From positions 58,812 to 122,811 of the forward strand of contig JBAUMF010000093.1 of NCBI GenBank assembly GCA_049578545.1: DNA of 64,000 bases. The letters are read 5' to 3'. Below are positions 17,405 to 26,420 of this stretch, piece after piece. Position 1 is the first letter of the stretch. Each line of letters begins with the position of its first letter. A program made the position numbers and the translations under genes. Below the pieces are notes generated by a model, which worked only from the letters and a program-made list of their open reading frames with translations, searched no databases and was not told the DNA's origin. The stretch is from DASQBT01 sp049578545 (GTDB lineage: Bacteria > Pseudomonadota > Gammaproteobacteria > Burkholderiales > Thiobacillaceae).

Positions 17405-18268
17405 ATGTCTGGGCAGCAATACGTTTCGACAACTGCTTCCAGGGCATTGACCTATCTTGCGGTTGTCCTTGGCTTGATTGCTGTCGGCATGCTGGATTAC
17501 ATCACGGGGCTGGAGGTTCATGTGGTGTCGCTCTACTTCATTCCGCTCGCACTGGCCGGATGGCGCCTCGGCCGGCTGGGTGCGGCAATTTCCTCATTGC
17601 TGTCGACAGTTGTCTGGCTTGCCATGCTCTACGCCAACGGTGCTCATTACGTACATCCCTACATCTGGCTAGTGAACTTCCTCACTCAGGGCGCCGCATT
17701 TCTTGTTGTCTCCATGCTCATTGCATTGCTAAGCGAAGCCCTGCGCAAGGAACAATCTCATAGCAGGACGGACTACCTGACCGGCCTCAGGAATCGGTTG
17801 GCGTTTGTCGAACAGGCAAGACTCACCTTGTCGCTCTGCAGGCGAAACGCGCGACCCGTGGCGCTGGCCTATATCGATCTCGATAACTTCAAGAGCGTCA
17901 ATGATTCGTTGGGGCACGCACGCGGAGATGCCTTGCTGCAGAAATGCGGCACAGTCATCGCCGAGTCCCTGCGTGCGACTGATATTGCCGCGAGGATCGG
18001 CGGCGATGAGTTCGTCGTGTTCCTGCCAGAGACCAAAGCCGAGGATGCAGAGACACTCCTGGAACGCCTTCTCCATGCACTGGAGGCGTGCAGCGACTTT
18101 CGATCCGTGGGCGTAACGGCCAGTATTGGCATTGTCGCTGAAGCAGCAGCGAATTCAGACATTGACCAGCTGCTCAAGGAGGCTGACATTCGAATGTACC
18201 GTGCCAAAAGAGAGGGCAGGAACCGCATCGGAATGCATCACTTGCAGAATGACCTAGGTCGGCGTTGA
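17405..18268 (+). CDS. Membrane-bound diguanylate cyclase
   Basis: 287 residues from ATG 17405; a GTG at 17387 overlapping the kinase gene is an alternative. Four or five TM helices occupy residues 15-115 and a GGDEF domain the rest. The active-site GGDEF is intact. An RxxD allosteric I-site (RATD) sits five residues before it, so product inhibition is expected. It makes cyclic di-GMP from GTP. It overlaps or abuts the cpxA-like gene and is probably co-transcribed, linking envelope stress sensing to c-di-GMP. Confidence 0.9.
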   Translation: MSGQQYVSTTASRALTYLAVVLGLIAVGMLDYITGLEVHVVSLYFIPLALAGWRLGRLGAAISSLLSTVVWLAMLYANGAHYVHPYIWLVNFLTQGAAFLVVSMLIALLSEALRKEQSHSRTDYLTGLRNRLAFVEQARLTLSLCRRNARPVALAYIDLDNFKSVNDSLGHARGDALLQKCGTVIAESLRATDIAARIGGDEFVVFLPETKAEDAETLLERLLHALEACSDFRSVGVTASIGIVAEAAANSDIDQLLKEADIRMYRAKREGRNRIGMHHLQNDLGRR

Positions 18269-18728
18269 AGACTGAAGCAGCAACGCTGCCATGAGCATGC
18301 GCTAATCGAGACTCGTTCCTGTCCACGTCGACGCAGCTTGCCATATAACATGGCCAGGGCAGGGTGGAGCAAGGCGGTCGTCAAGCCGGGACAGAGTTTG
18401 TTGTGGCGGCACGATATAGTTCGAGGCCAATGACGCTGTCCACGTTCTTGCCCAGGGCGTTGTGCATCAGTCGGTGTCGGCTTCTTGCGCAGCCTGGACA
18501 CAACACATCCAGGTCGGTTGGGCCTGGTTGAAATGATTGATATCCGGAAGATCATCAGTTCCAGATTCCTCCTCCAGCGATCTATTGAGGCCGTTCTGGC
18601 CATATCGATAACTGGCTTCTTTCACCTTTACACAACTTTGCTCAGCGTTTACATCCATTGACCTGCTCCGGGCCTACGATGACATCACAGTTGGCATTGG
18701 ATGTTTAGACACTTGTAAGGAGTAGCAC
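18269..18728. other. 460-bp intergenic region, no gene seen
   Basis: Short minus-strand frames (18238-18603, 18467-18658) show no conserved motif or ribosome site. Two TTTAC half-sites at 18627 and 18648 could be weak CpxR-type sites for the CpxP-like gene. Confidence 0.5.
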
Positions 18729-19211
18729 ATGCATACTTTCAGGACCTTGGTTGCCGGGAGTTTTGTCGCTCTGGGCCTTTTCAGCCACCCTGTTCTGTCT
18801 CAGGCGTTCGATGGCGATCGGTCTTATCGCTCGGGCCATCATTGCTGGAGATCCAACCATGCCTTCGGCCGGCATGAGTGGAGGCGCCTGGCTGATCGTC
18901 TGAATCTGACCCAGGAGCAGCGCCAGTCGCTGTATGCCATCAAGCACAAATATCGGCCCGAGCAGCGCGATTTGAGGCAGTTGCTGTCGGATAACCGCAA
19001 AGCCCTGGCAAAGATGGACGCATCGGATCCCAAGCTGCAGGAGTTGGCTGAGGCCCAGGGCACGACTGTCACCGACATGATTATTCTGCGCAAGAAAATG
19101 CGGGCTGAAATGGAGGCGGTCCTGACTGAGGACCAGCGCAAGACGTTGCATGAGATGTTCGAACGTCGCAGGCATCACCGCGGTTGGAATAGTGACGCGG
19201 ACCATGGCTGA
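18729..19211 (+). CDS. CpxP/Spy-family periplasmic protein
   Basis: 160 residues with a cleavable signal peptide (MHTFRTLVAGSFVALGLF, cleavage after LSQA) and the two LTxxQ motifs of the family: LTQEQRQ and LTEDQRK, on helical segments. Family members are periplasmic chaperones or negative regulators of CpxA. A TAAGGAGT ribosome site precedes the ATG. It is near the CpxRA-like pair but separated by the cyclase and 460 bp. The His-rich ends (HHCW, RRRHHRGW) may bind metal. Confidence 0.8.
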   Translation: MHTFRTLVAGSFVALGLFSHPVLSQAFDGDRSYRSGHHCWRSNHAFGRHEWRRLADRLNLTQEQRQSLYAIKHKYRPEQRDLRQLLSDNRKALAKMDASDPKLQELAEAQGTTVTDMIILRKKMRAEMEAVLTEDQRKTLHEMFERRRHHRGWNSDADHG

Positions 19212-19271
19212 ATGCCGCCTGAACTAATAACTGGGATTGCAGGTCATACTGGCGTGAATTAGGAGTAAAAG

Positions 19272-19805
19272 ATGAATAAGACTATTGCTTCAGCTCTGAT
19301 CATGGCTCCCGCACTGATCCTGCTTAGCCTGCCTGTGACGGCGGATGAGCGGGGCAGGGGGTGGGGCGCACATGGTGGCGGATGGCACGGCGATATAAGG
19401 CACTTTGACCGCCATGACCTGGATCACTGGCGGTATGACGGGCGCTGGCGGCATGGCTGGCATGACGGTCGGATCGGCTGGTGGTGGGTGGTAGGCGGAA
19501 TCTGGTACTTCTACCCTGCGCCTCTGTACCCCTATCCTGACCCGTATGTGCCGCCGGTCGTAGTCCAGCAGCAAGCGCCCGTCGTGGTGCAGCAGCCGCC
19601 GCCGGTCGTGGTACAAGACCAGCCGCCAGTGGAAATGCAGCAGCAGTCGCAGGGGACCGCTCCTCCATCCGCTCAGGCGGCCCCGCCGCAGCCAACTCAG
19701 AACTGGTACTACTGCGAGCCGTCGAAGGCCTATTATCCCTATGTCAGCACCTGTCCGGCTGACTGGAAACTGGTACCCGCAACGCCGCCTGGAGCGCCAC
19801 AGTAA
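19272..19805 (+). CDS. Secreted His/Trp- and Pro/Gln-rich envelope protein
   Basis: 177 residues: signal peptide, a His/Trp/Gly-rich segment (30-75), a Tyr/Pro hydrophobic stretch, low-complexity VVVQQ(Q/P) repeats (95-140), and a C-terminal module with two Cys (WYYCEPSKAYYPYVSTCP). The same module ends the protein at 20486-20971, so the two are related by duplication or fusion. AGGAG precedes the ATG. Function unknown; a surface or periplasmic location is likely. Confidence 0.7.
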   Translation: MNKTIASALIMAPALILLSLPVTADERGRGWGAHGGGWHGDIRHFDRHDLDHWRYDGRWRHGWHDGRIGWWWVVGGIWYFYPAPLYPYPDPYVPPVVVQQQAPVVVQQPPPVVVQDQPPVEMQQQSQGTAPPSAQAAPPQPTQNWYYCEPSKAYYPYVSTCPADWKLVPATPPGAPQ

Positions 19806-19820
19806 CTCTTGGAGATGATG

Positions 19821-20396
19821 ATGAAGAAGATGATTAAAATCCCTGCATTGATGCTGCTCCTGCTTGCGGGTTGTGCGAACGTGCCCCAAGGGCCAAATGT
19901 TGCCGTCATGCCCGGCCCGGGCAAGAGCTTTGAGCAGTTCGCAGCGGATGACAGAACCTGCAGGACTTATGCGGACCAATCCATAGGCACCAATGTCAAT
20001 GAGGTCGGGGCGAACAACGTCGTGACTGGTGCGGCTGTGGGAACGGCGGTAGGGGCTGCCGCGGGAGCCCTGCTCGGCGGCCACCACGGGGCCGAGGGTG
20101 GAGCCGGCGCCGGCCTGCTGATGGGCACGGCTGTCGGCGCGGGTAACGCTGGTTCCTCCCAATATGATGCGCAGCGCCGCTACGATATCGCTTATGAGCA
20201 GTGCATGTATGCCAAAGGCAACCAGTTGCCGGCCGCTTCCACTACGACGACCTATTACGGGGGATATCGGCATCGTCCCGTAACCATTATCTATGAGGCG
20301 CCTCCCCCACAGACCGTGATCATGCAGAATCCTCCTGCTCAGATGATGCCCCCGCCGCCTCCGGGAGCAGCTCCGCCTCCGCCGCCTGGAAACTAA
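19821..20396 (+). CDS. Glycine-zipper lipoprotein
   Basis: 191 residues with lipobox LLAGC at about residue 18. A central Gly-zipper region (GAAVGTAVGAAAGALLGG) could insert in a membrane, and the tail is Pro-rich. GGAG at 19811-19814 favours ATG 19821 over 19815 and 19818. It starts 15 bp after the preceding gene, so they form one transcript. Similar YMGG/glycine-zipper lipoproteins occur in the outer membrane of betaproteobacteria; the function is unknown. Confidence 0.75.
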   Translation: MKKMIKIPALMLLLLAGCANVPQGPNVAVMPGPGKSFEQFAADDRTCRTYADQSIGTNVNEVGANNVVTGAAVGTAVGAAAGALLGGHHGAEGGAGAGLLMGTAVGAGNAGSSQYDAQRRYDIAYEQCMYAKGNQLPAASTTTTYYGGYRHRPVTIIYEAPPPQTVIMQNPPAQMMPPPPPGAAPPPPPGN

Positions 20397-20485
20397 CAGC
20401 CGGTGGGTAATTTGCCAGACCAGCCCATCAACTTCATCAACTGGTGAAATGTGTGGCGGTCATTGATTGTAAGGAGAAGATTGAA

Positions 20486-20971
20486 ATGAAAAAGATTAGA
20501 GTTTTGCTCCCACTGATGGCTGCGTTGTTCGTCGCTGTTCCCCAGATTTCCGTTGCGGCTCCTGGTGGCGGGCATGGTGGTGGTGGTTACCACGGTGGTG
20601 GTGGTTATCGCGGCGGTGGTGGTTATCACGGCGGTGGCGGCTATCACGGTGGTGGATATTATGGTGGACACTACTATGGTGGCGGGTACTTCCCCTGGTG
20701 GTGGATTCTTCCTCCACTGATCTATCCATACTATGGTTATCCCGAGTATGCTTATCCTGACCCTCAGCCGGTCATCATTCAGCAGCCCGCACCTACTACG
20801 GTAGTTGTGCCGCCGCCAACAACAGTGGCACCCAGCCCCCAGGTTGCCATGCCGCAGCCGTCGCAATTCTGGTATTACTGCACGGACTCAAATGGCTATT
20901 ATCCGTATGTCACGGATTGTCCAGGTGGCTGGAAGCAGGTGCCGAGCACGCCGCCGGGCGTGGCGCCGTAG
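20486..20971 (+). CDS. Secreted Gly/Tyr/His-repeat protein
   Basis: 161 residues: signal peptide, then five to six repeats of GGGGYHGGGGYRG type (residues 26-60), an aromatic hydrophobic stretch (YFPWWWILPPLIYPYYGYP), a Pro/Val linker and the same two-Cys C-terminal module as the protein at 19272. AAGGAGAAG precedes ATG 20486; the upstream in-frame start at 20444 is not used. The repeat DNA is itself a tandem array of GGTGGTGG(T/C)TA(T/C) units. Function unknown. Confidence 0.7.
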   Translation: MKKIRVLLPLMAALFVAVPQISVAAPGGGHGGGGYHGGGGYRGGGGYHGGGGYHGGGYYGGHYYGGGYFPWWWILPPLIYPYYGYPEYAYPDPQPVIIQQPAPTTVVVPPPTTVAPSPQVAMPQPSQFWYYCTDSNGYYPYVTDCPGGWKQVPSTPPGVAP

Positions 20972-21009
20972 AAGCTGCTGATTCCCGAACTGGTTTGGTT
21001 GCGTAACGT

Positions 21010-21038
21010 GTGATCCATACATAAAGCGTATGGATCAC
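21010..21038. repeat. Perfect 11-bp inverted repeat
   Basis: GTGATCCATAC (21010-21020) and GTATGGATCAC (21028-21038) flank a 7-nt loop. No T-run follows on either strand. It could be a processed 3' hairpin of the small envelope-gene transcript or a protein site. Confidence 0.5.
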
Positions 21039-21269
21039 GAGCGGCCAAAGCCAGCAAGGCCTGAGCTGTCAACGGGTGTCGATGGATGTTGGCGCTGTCG
21101 CAGTCGTCCCGCCGCCCTGTTTGTACTCCAGGGTTCTCAAGCGAATTTCACTCTTCTGAATTTCCTGACCGCCGGTTTGTTATTTGGCAACCCATCAACC
21201 AACAGGCAAGCAGCAGATCACCATGGACGGCCACAAGACGGTCAGCCCATACAGTTGGCAGAATCCCGC

Positions 21270-21599
21270 ATGACCGATCAACCAAACTCTGTCAGCTGGC
21301 GCCGCGAGGAGTTGCTCAGCCTGCTCTCCACTTCGGGAGCGTTGGCGGGTCTCTGCATTACGGTCGTCGCACTGATGAACACCTTCGACAAGACCAGAGC
21401 CTCTGTTTCCATCGTTGACGACATGTTTGGTGTTTGCGCAGCTGGCTTTCTGGGATGCATTTACCTCATATTCTGGGCGCTTCGTTCAGGCAAGGCCAGC
21501 ATATCTGTGGTGTTGATCAAGGCGGTAGAGGGGGTGTTCCTGTTGGCAATAACGGCCATGACCATCGCTGCATTCATCATGATCTATACAATCTGGTAG
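21270..21599 (+). CDS. Small membrane protein
   Basis: 109 residues from ATG 21270 with three predicted TM helices (around 18-38, 50-70 and 85-107) and a short basic N-terminus (SWRREELL). A longer frame to 21030 exists, but its extra 80 residues look non-coding. No recognised family. It stands alone between the Gly-rich protein and the OmpA-like lipoprotein. Confidence 0.55.
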   Translation: MTDQPNSVSWRREELLSLLSTSGALAGLCITVVALMNTFDKTRASVSIVDDMFGVCAAGFLGCIYLIFWALRSGKASISVVLIKAVEGVFLLAITAMTIAAFIMIYTIW

Positions 21600-21953
21600 C
21601 GACCGGCTCGATGCCAGGCCGATTCACATTTATCTTGCATGACGCGTGGCGGGCGTAGGGATGCTGCAGGCCAGAGGATTTCATGACCAACCCGGATTCC
21701 GGATGGATCAATTTCACCGAGATCTCTCAAAGCGCCGCACGATAGGAATGAAGTCTTGCGCCGGCTTCACTCATGCTATAGCCTTCACCCTCGTGCTGTA
21801 AGGGCACTGGGTGCGCCACGCATTCCCTGTTGTCTTCTCGCTGCTGGATCGATGTCAGGAAGACACATCGGGTGAAAAGCAAGGCCACTCATGCTCAATA
21901 TTGAGATGGCTCGTCATCATCCTGTCGACTGTCCGACCCCCAAGGGAAATACC
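21600..21953. other. 354-bp intergenic region, no gene seen
   Basis: No frame with a ribosome site or conserved motif. The ATG at 21891 in frame with the OmpA-like gene is upstream of the true signal peptide. Confidence 0.5.
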
Positions 21954-22628
21954 ATGAAAAATTCGATTTTGGTCCTGGTTGCGCTTCTGTCGCTGGCAGG
22001 CTGTGCGACGCAACGTGCTGTGGACGACAAGGCAGCCGAGGCATCCGCCTGCCGGAAAGATCTTGATGCCTGCATGGCGGCGCGCAGGGAACTCCAGGCA
22101 ACGCTCGACAAGGATACCGCGGCCTCGACCCAGCAGGCGGAGGCCATGAAGGCCATGGAAAGTGAGTTGCGCGACCGCCTAAAATCGGAGATTGCGGCCA
22201 AGGATGTGGAGATCGAGCGGCTCCGTTCGCAGCTATCGGTGCGTGTGCTGGACAGAATCCTCTTCAGCACGGGCAGCGCTGACATCCTGCCCGCTGGCCT
22301 TCAGGTGCTGGACAAGGTGGCCGGGGTAGTCGGCGCAGGCAAGGAAACCATTCGGGTGGAGGGACATACGGACGACCTGCCCATCGGACAGGAGCTCAAG
22401 AAGAAATATTTCTCCAACTGGGAGCTTTCCGGTGCCAGAGCATCCAGCGTTGTCCGCTACTTTCAATTTCGCCACGGTATTGACCCGACGCGCATGGAGG
22501 TCGTCGGGTTCTCGAAATACCGGTCAGTTGCACCAAACGACAGCGAGGCGGACCGGCAGCGCAACCGTCGTGTGGAAATCGTCCTGACCCCCTGGAAACC
22601 CGAGGCGGCGAATTCCCCATCACCATAG
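21954..22628 (+). CDS. OmpA-family peptidoglycan-binding lipoprotein
   Basis: 224 residues: lipobox LAGC at residue 17, a coiled-coil segment (about 25-95) and a C-terminal OmpA/MotB domain with FSTGSADILPAG, VEGHTDDLPIG and RRVEIVL. The peptidoglycan-binding Asp and Arg positions are present. The DDLPI variant is the one seen in MotB-like proteins. AAGGGAA precedes the ATG at 21954; a start at 21891 would bury the lipobox. It probably tethers the outer membrane to the wall. Confidence 0.85.
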   Translation: MKNSILVLVALLSLAGCATQRAVDDKAAEASACRKDLDACMAARRELQATLDKDTAASTQQAEAMKAMESELRDRLKSEIAAKDVEIERLRSQLSVRVLDRILFSTGSADILPAGLQVLDKVAGVVGAGKETIRVEGHTDDLPIGQELKKKYFSNWELSGARASSVVRYFQFRHGIDPTRMEVVGFSKYRSVAPNDSEADRQRNRRVEIVLTPWKPEAANSPSP

Positions 22629-23024
22629 CCGGTCCTTGGCAAGGCAAGACGGCCATGGATCGGGCGTTTTGCGATGGCGATCATTCCGTCAGCACTGCCT
22701 TCACCACTTTCAACCGTGAGCGCAGAAAATCCGCGCCCTTCGTCGCCCTGCGACGGCCCTCGCAGGAACCTTGTTTTCGCCGGCGATCGGGTTCGCCTTG
22801 GCGGGGGCAGTCTGCGCAAGTTCAACCTTGCCGACGATCGCCGATGGGCTCCGATGATTTCTGGGCCTTGACACGCGTGCGTGAATACCATTCTGCTCGC
22901 CCGACCAGCTAACGGTGGGCGCCGGAAGACAATATTTTTTGCTTCCCGGGATCCCTGATTTAGTTATTTGTTTGCATTTTCAGCTAGGCTACATTCAATC
23001 TGGATCGATTTAAGGAGTGCAATC
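22629..23024. other. 396-bp intergenic region, no gene seen
   Basis: Frames at 22655-22912 (plus) and 22463-22891 (minus) have no ribosome site or recognisable motif. The last 60 bp are AT-rich and probably hold the promoter of the oxygenase gene. Confidence 0.5.
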
Positions 23025-23708
23025 ATGGAGGCGGTGACAACTGGTTTTGTGGCTTCGTCTGGAAGTGCCAAGGCTTCCGGCACGATGATCAACCTGCAAG
23101 GGTTTGCGTCGACGCCCCTGGTCCACGATCCGTACGATCACATGGTCGTGCAGGATTTCGTCAGGCCGGAGTGGCAACAGATCATTGCAAAAGATTTCCC
23201 GCAAATTGACAAGGCAGGCAGTTTTCCGCTCGCCACGCTGAGTTATGGCCCCGAGTTTGCGAGATTTATCGCCGAGCTCGAAGGAGAAACATTCCGTCAC
23301 TATGTCGAAGAAAAATTCGGCCTCGACCTGACCGGCCGGCCGACCATGGTGACCGTGCGGGGGCAGACTGATGAAACGGATGGTCGCATCCATACGGATA
23401 GTCGTACCAAGATCATTACCATGCTGGTTTATTTCAATGAATCCTGGGCGAACCAGGGCGGCAAGCTGCGTCTGCTGCGCTCTGCTACAGACCTGGAGGA
23501 TTACGCCGCAGAAGTCGAACCGCGCATCGGTACCCTGATCGCGTTTCGTCGGAGCGAAAATTCCTGGCATGGCCACCATCCATATGTCGGTCCGCGCCGC
23601 GCCATCCAGCTCAACTGGGTGGTGAGTGATGCGGTCAAGCGCAGGGAGCAGAAGCGGCACAAGGTTTCTGCATTTTTCAAGAAGCTGTTCGGCGTCTACG
23701 CGGGATAA
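23025..23708 (+). CDS. 2OG-Fe(II) oxygenase (prolyl-hydroxylase-like)
   Basis: 227 residues. The facial triad is visible: H and D in RIHTDSRTK, the distal His in SWHGHHP, and the 2-oxoglutarate-binding Arg in GPRRAIQ. The fold around it (MLVYFNESW...GGKLRLL) matches the P4H-like double-stranded beta-helix. TAAGGAG precedes ATG 23025; the longer frame to 22968 is rejected. The substrate is unknown; such enzymes hydroxylate proteins, peptides or small molecules. It is a single gene, convergent with emrB. Confidence 0.8.
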   Translation: MEAVTTGFVASSGSAKASGTMINLQGFASTPLVHDPYDHMVVQDFVRPEWQQIIAKDFPQIDKAGSFPLATLSYGPEFARFIAELEGETFRHYVEEKFGLDLTGRPTMVTVRGQTDETDGRIHTDSRTKIITMLVYFNESWANQGGKLRLLRSATDLEDYAAEVEPRIGTLIAFRRSENSWHGHHPYVGPRRAIQLNWVVSDAVKRREQKRHKVSAFFKKLFGVYAG

Positions 23709-23744
23709 ATGCCGGCCAAGTTGAGGCCGCAGCAGACCGCGCGG

Positions 23745-25268
23745 TCAGTGTGCACCGCTACTCGCAACACTGATGCCATGTTTGGGCGGTCTGGCCAGCC
23801 AGACCAGAATCATCAGGGCGACAAAGAAGCAGCCTGACAGCCAGAAGATGTCGTTGGTGGCCAGCAGTACCGCCTGCTGGTTGATTATCTGTTCGAGCAT
23901 GGCCGGGTCTGTTGCCGGGCTGGACAGGCTGCCAAGGTAATCGCTTGAGGCTGGATCGAAGGCCGAGATGTGCGTGGCCAGGATGCTGTGGTGATAGTCG
24001 CTGCGCCGGTCCCACAGGGTGATGCTCAGCGAGGTGCCGAAACTCCCGGCGAGAATGCGAAAGAAATTGGACAGGCCGGTAGCCCCTGGCAGCATCTGGG
24101 GTGGGATGCCCGACAGCGTCAACGCGGTCAGCGGCACGAAAAAGGTGGCGACGCCGAACCCCATGAGCAGGCGCGGGATCACGATCTGCTGGAAGGTGAC
24201 GTCGGTGTTGAAATGGCTGTTCCAGAACGACACCGCGGCAAACACGGCAAAGCTGAACGTGGCCCAGAAACGCAGGTCGATCTTGTGCATGTTCTTGCCC
24301 ACGAAGGCGGACAGGAATATTGGCAGGATGCCGATGGGTGCCGCGGCCATCCCGGCCCAGGTCGCGGTATAGCCCATGTTGATTTGCAGCCATAAGGGCA
24401 GGATCACCACGTTGCCGAAGAACACCAGATAGCCAAAACTGAGCATGACGGTGCCAACCAGGAAGTTGCGCTGGCTGAAGTAGTGAAGGTCCACGACCGG
24501 ATGCCGGTCGGTCAGTTCCCAGATAACCAGAATGCTTAGCGCAAGCACCGAAACAACAGCCAGGGCTGCGATCGTATTCGATTCGAACCAGTCCAGTTCG
24601 TTGCCCTTGTCCAGCAATATCTGCAGCGCACCCACGCCCAGCACCAGCAGCACCAGTCCCACTTTGTCGATCGGCACCACCTGGGTCACGCTGGAACGCT
24701 TGCCGAGAATCGTCCAGGTCACGACGGCAGACAGCATGCCCACCGGCAGGTTGATGTAAAAGATCCACGGCCAGCTGATATTGTCGGTAATCCAGCCGCC
24801 CATGATTGGGCCCAGGATGGGCGCGACGATCACCGTCATGGACCAGAGCGCCAATGCCAGGCCCTTCTTCTCTGGTGGATAGTTGTTCAGCAGCAGGCTT
24901 TGCGACAAGGGGATCATGGGACCCGCCACCGCGCCTTGCAGCACGCGGGCGCTGATCAGCAGCGGCAGGCTGGGCGCCAGGCCACACACCAATGAGGCCA
25001 AGGTGAAGAGCAGGGTGGAAACGACAAACAGTCGTGCATCGCCGAAACGGCGAGACAGCCAGCCCGTCAAGGGCAAGGTGATGGCGTTGCTTACGGCAAA
25101 GGAGGTGATGACCCAGGTACCCTGATTCGGGCTCACGGCCAGGTCGCCCGATATCGCCGGCAGCGATACGTTGGCGATGGAGGTGTCCAGCACCTGCATG
25201 AAGGTGCCCAGGCTCAGCCCCAGGGTCAACAGGATAAGGGTGGGGCCGTGCAGGGGCTGGTGGTCCAT
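23745..25268 (-). CDS. emrB: EmrB-type drug:proton antiporter (DHA2, 14 TM)
   Basis: 507 residues with the DHA2 motifs: LDTSIANVSLPAI in TM1, RRFGDARLF (motif A), and LGPIMGGWITD (motif C) in TM5. The length and 14 hydrophobic segments fit EmrB/QacA. Last gene of the operon emrR-OMF-emrA-emrB, 9 bp after emrA. It exports hydrophobic drugs and uncouplers across the inner membrane, through EmrA and the outer-membrane channel. Confidence 0.9.
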   Translation of the reverse strand: MDHQPLHGPTLILLTLGLSLGTFMQVLDTSIANVSLPAISGDLAVSPNQGTWVITSFAVSNAITLPLTGWLSRRFGDARLFVVSTLLFTLASLVCGLAPSLPLLISARVLQGAVAGPMIPLSQSLLLNNYPPEKKGLALALWSMTVIVAPILGPIMGGWITDNISWPWIFYINLPVGMLSAVVTWTILGKRSSVTQVVPIDKVGLVLLVLGVGALQILLDKGNELDWFESNTIAALAVVSVLALSILVIWELTDRHPVVDLHYFSQRNFLVGTVMLSFGYLVFFGNVVILPLWLQINMGYTATWAGMAAAPIGILPIFLSAFVGKNMHKIDLRFWATFSFAVFAAVSFWNSHFNTDVTFQQIVIPRLLMGFGVATFFVPLTALTLSGIPPQMLPGATGLSNFFRILAGSFGTSLSITLWDRRSDYHHSILATHISAFDPASSDYLGSLSSPATDPAMLEQIINQQAVLLATNDIFWLSGCFFVALMILVWLARPPKHGISVASSGAH

Positions 25269-25277
25269 GCTCAGACC

Positions 25278-26420
25278 TCAGCCCTTGCGCAGCTTGTTTG
25301 CCTGCAGGATCGAGCGGATCAGTGCATCTGCGCCATTCGCGTTTTCCACGGGGGTTTCATAGCGCGTCATCGGAAGGTTCTCCGCTTTGCCCGCGACCCC
25401 GGTATTCACTTCCACCTTCATCGACAGGCCGACGCGCAGGGGATGCTCAGTCAGCTCTTTCGGATCGAGAGCGATGCGAACCGGCAGGCGCTGGACGATC
25501 TTGATCCAGTTGCCACTGGCATTCTGCGGCGGCAGCAGAGAGAAAACGCTTCCCGTTCCCGGCGACAGACCGGCCACCGTGCCGTGTAAAGTGACGCCGC
25601 CGCCGTAGAGGTCGGAGATCAGTTGAACGGGTTGGCCAACGGTCATTCCCTTCAGCTGGTCTTCCTTGAAATTGGCCTCCACCCACAGCTGGGTCATGGG
25701 CACGATGGCCATGAGCGCCGTGCCGGAGGTGACCTGCTGACCGATCTGGATTGATCGCCGCGCCACCTGGCCGTCCGACGGCGCCCGGATCTCACACCGG
25801 TTCAGGGCCAGCCAGGCTTCACGCAGACGGGCCTCGGCCTGCTTCACGGCCGGGTGGGTTTCCACTGAGGTGCGGGCCACTTCGGCGTTTGAAGCCGCCA
25901 ACTGGGCCACGGCCAGCTTCAGTTCAGACCTGGCCTTGTCACGCGTGATGCGCGCGTGGTCAGCTTCTTCCCTGGACACAGCCTGAGCGACGACTGCCTT
26001 TTCGCGACGTGCCAGGTCCGCTTCGGCCTGTTCGAGGTTGTGCCGCTGCACCGCAAGGTTCGCGGTCTGCTGGTCGCGGGATTCAAAGGTCTGGCTGATC
26101 CGGCGCACGGTCTCGCCCAAGTCCGCTTTGGCCTTGTCCAATGCAAGACGGGCGTCGGTCGGATCCAGTTTCACCAGCACCTGGCCCTGCTTCACGTGAT
26201 CGGTATCATCGGCCAGCACAGCCACTACCGTGCCCGAGATGCGTGGGGTAACCCGGATCAGATTGCCGGCCACATACGCATCGTCAGTGCTTTCATGATT
26301 GCGCCCATGGATGAACCAATGGATGCCCCATCCAAGACCCGCGGCGATGAAGATCAGACCCAGAATGGTCAGCAGGCGCTTGCGTTTGGCGGGGTTGGCT
26401 TCGGGAGTGTGGAGGGTCAT
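25278..26420 (-). CDS. emrA: EmrA-type membrane-fusion protein
   Basis: 380 residues: one N-terminal TM helix, then ESTDDAYVAGNLIRVTPRISG, the hallmark opening of EmrA/HlyD adaptors, two lipoyl-like half motifs around a long coiled coil, and a beta-barrel (LWVEANFKEDQL). Its ATG overlaps the stop of the outer-membrane factor gene (ATGA). It links EmrB to the channel encoded by the preceding gene. Confidence 0.9.
   Translation of the reverse strand: MTLHTPEANPAKRKRLLTILGLIFIAAGLGWGIHWFIHGRNHESTDDAYVAGNLIRVTPRISGTVVAVLADDTDHVKQGQVLVKLDPTDARLALDKAKADLGETVRRISQTFESRDQQTANLAVQRHNLEQAEADLARREKAVVAQAVSREEADHARITRDKARSELKLAVAQLAASNAEVARTSVETHPAVKQAEARLREAWLALNRCEIRAPSDGQVARRSIQIGQQVTSGTALMAIVPMTQLWVEANFKEDQLKGMTVGQPVQLISDLYGGGVTLHGTVAGLSPGTGSVFSLLPPQNASGNWIKIVQRLPVRIALDPKELTEHPLRVGLSMKVEVNTGVAGKAENLPMTRYETPVENANGADALIRSILQANKLRKG

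Noticed and set aside
18627..18652. CpxR box before the CpxP-like gene
   Set aside because: Two TTTAC half-sites are 16 bp apart rather than about 5, so the match is weak.
19272..20971. CRISPR or tandem-repeat array suggested by GGTGGT repeats
   Set aside because: The repeats are within coding frames and encode Gly/Tyr repeats; there are no spacers.
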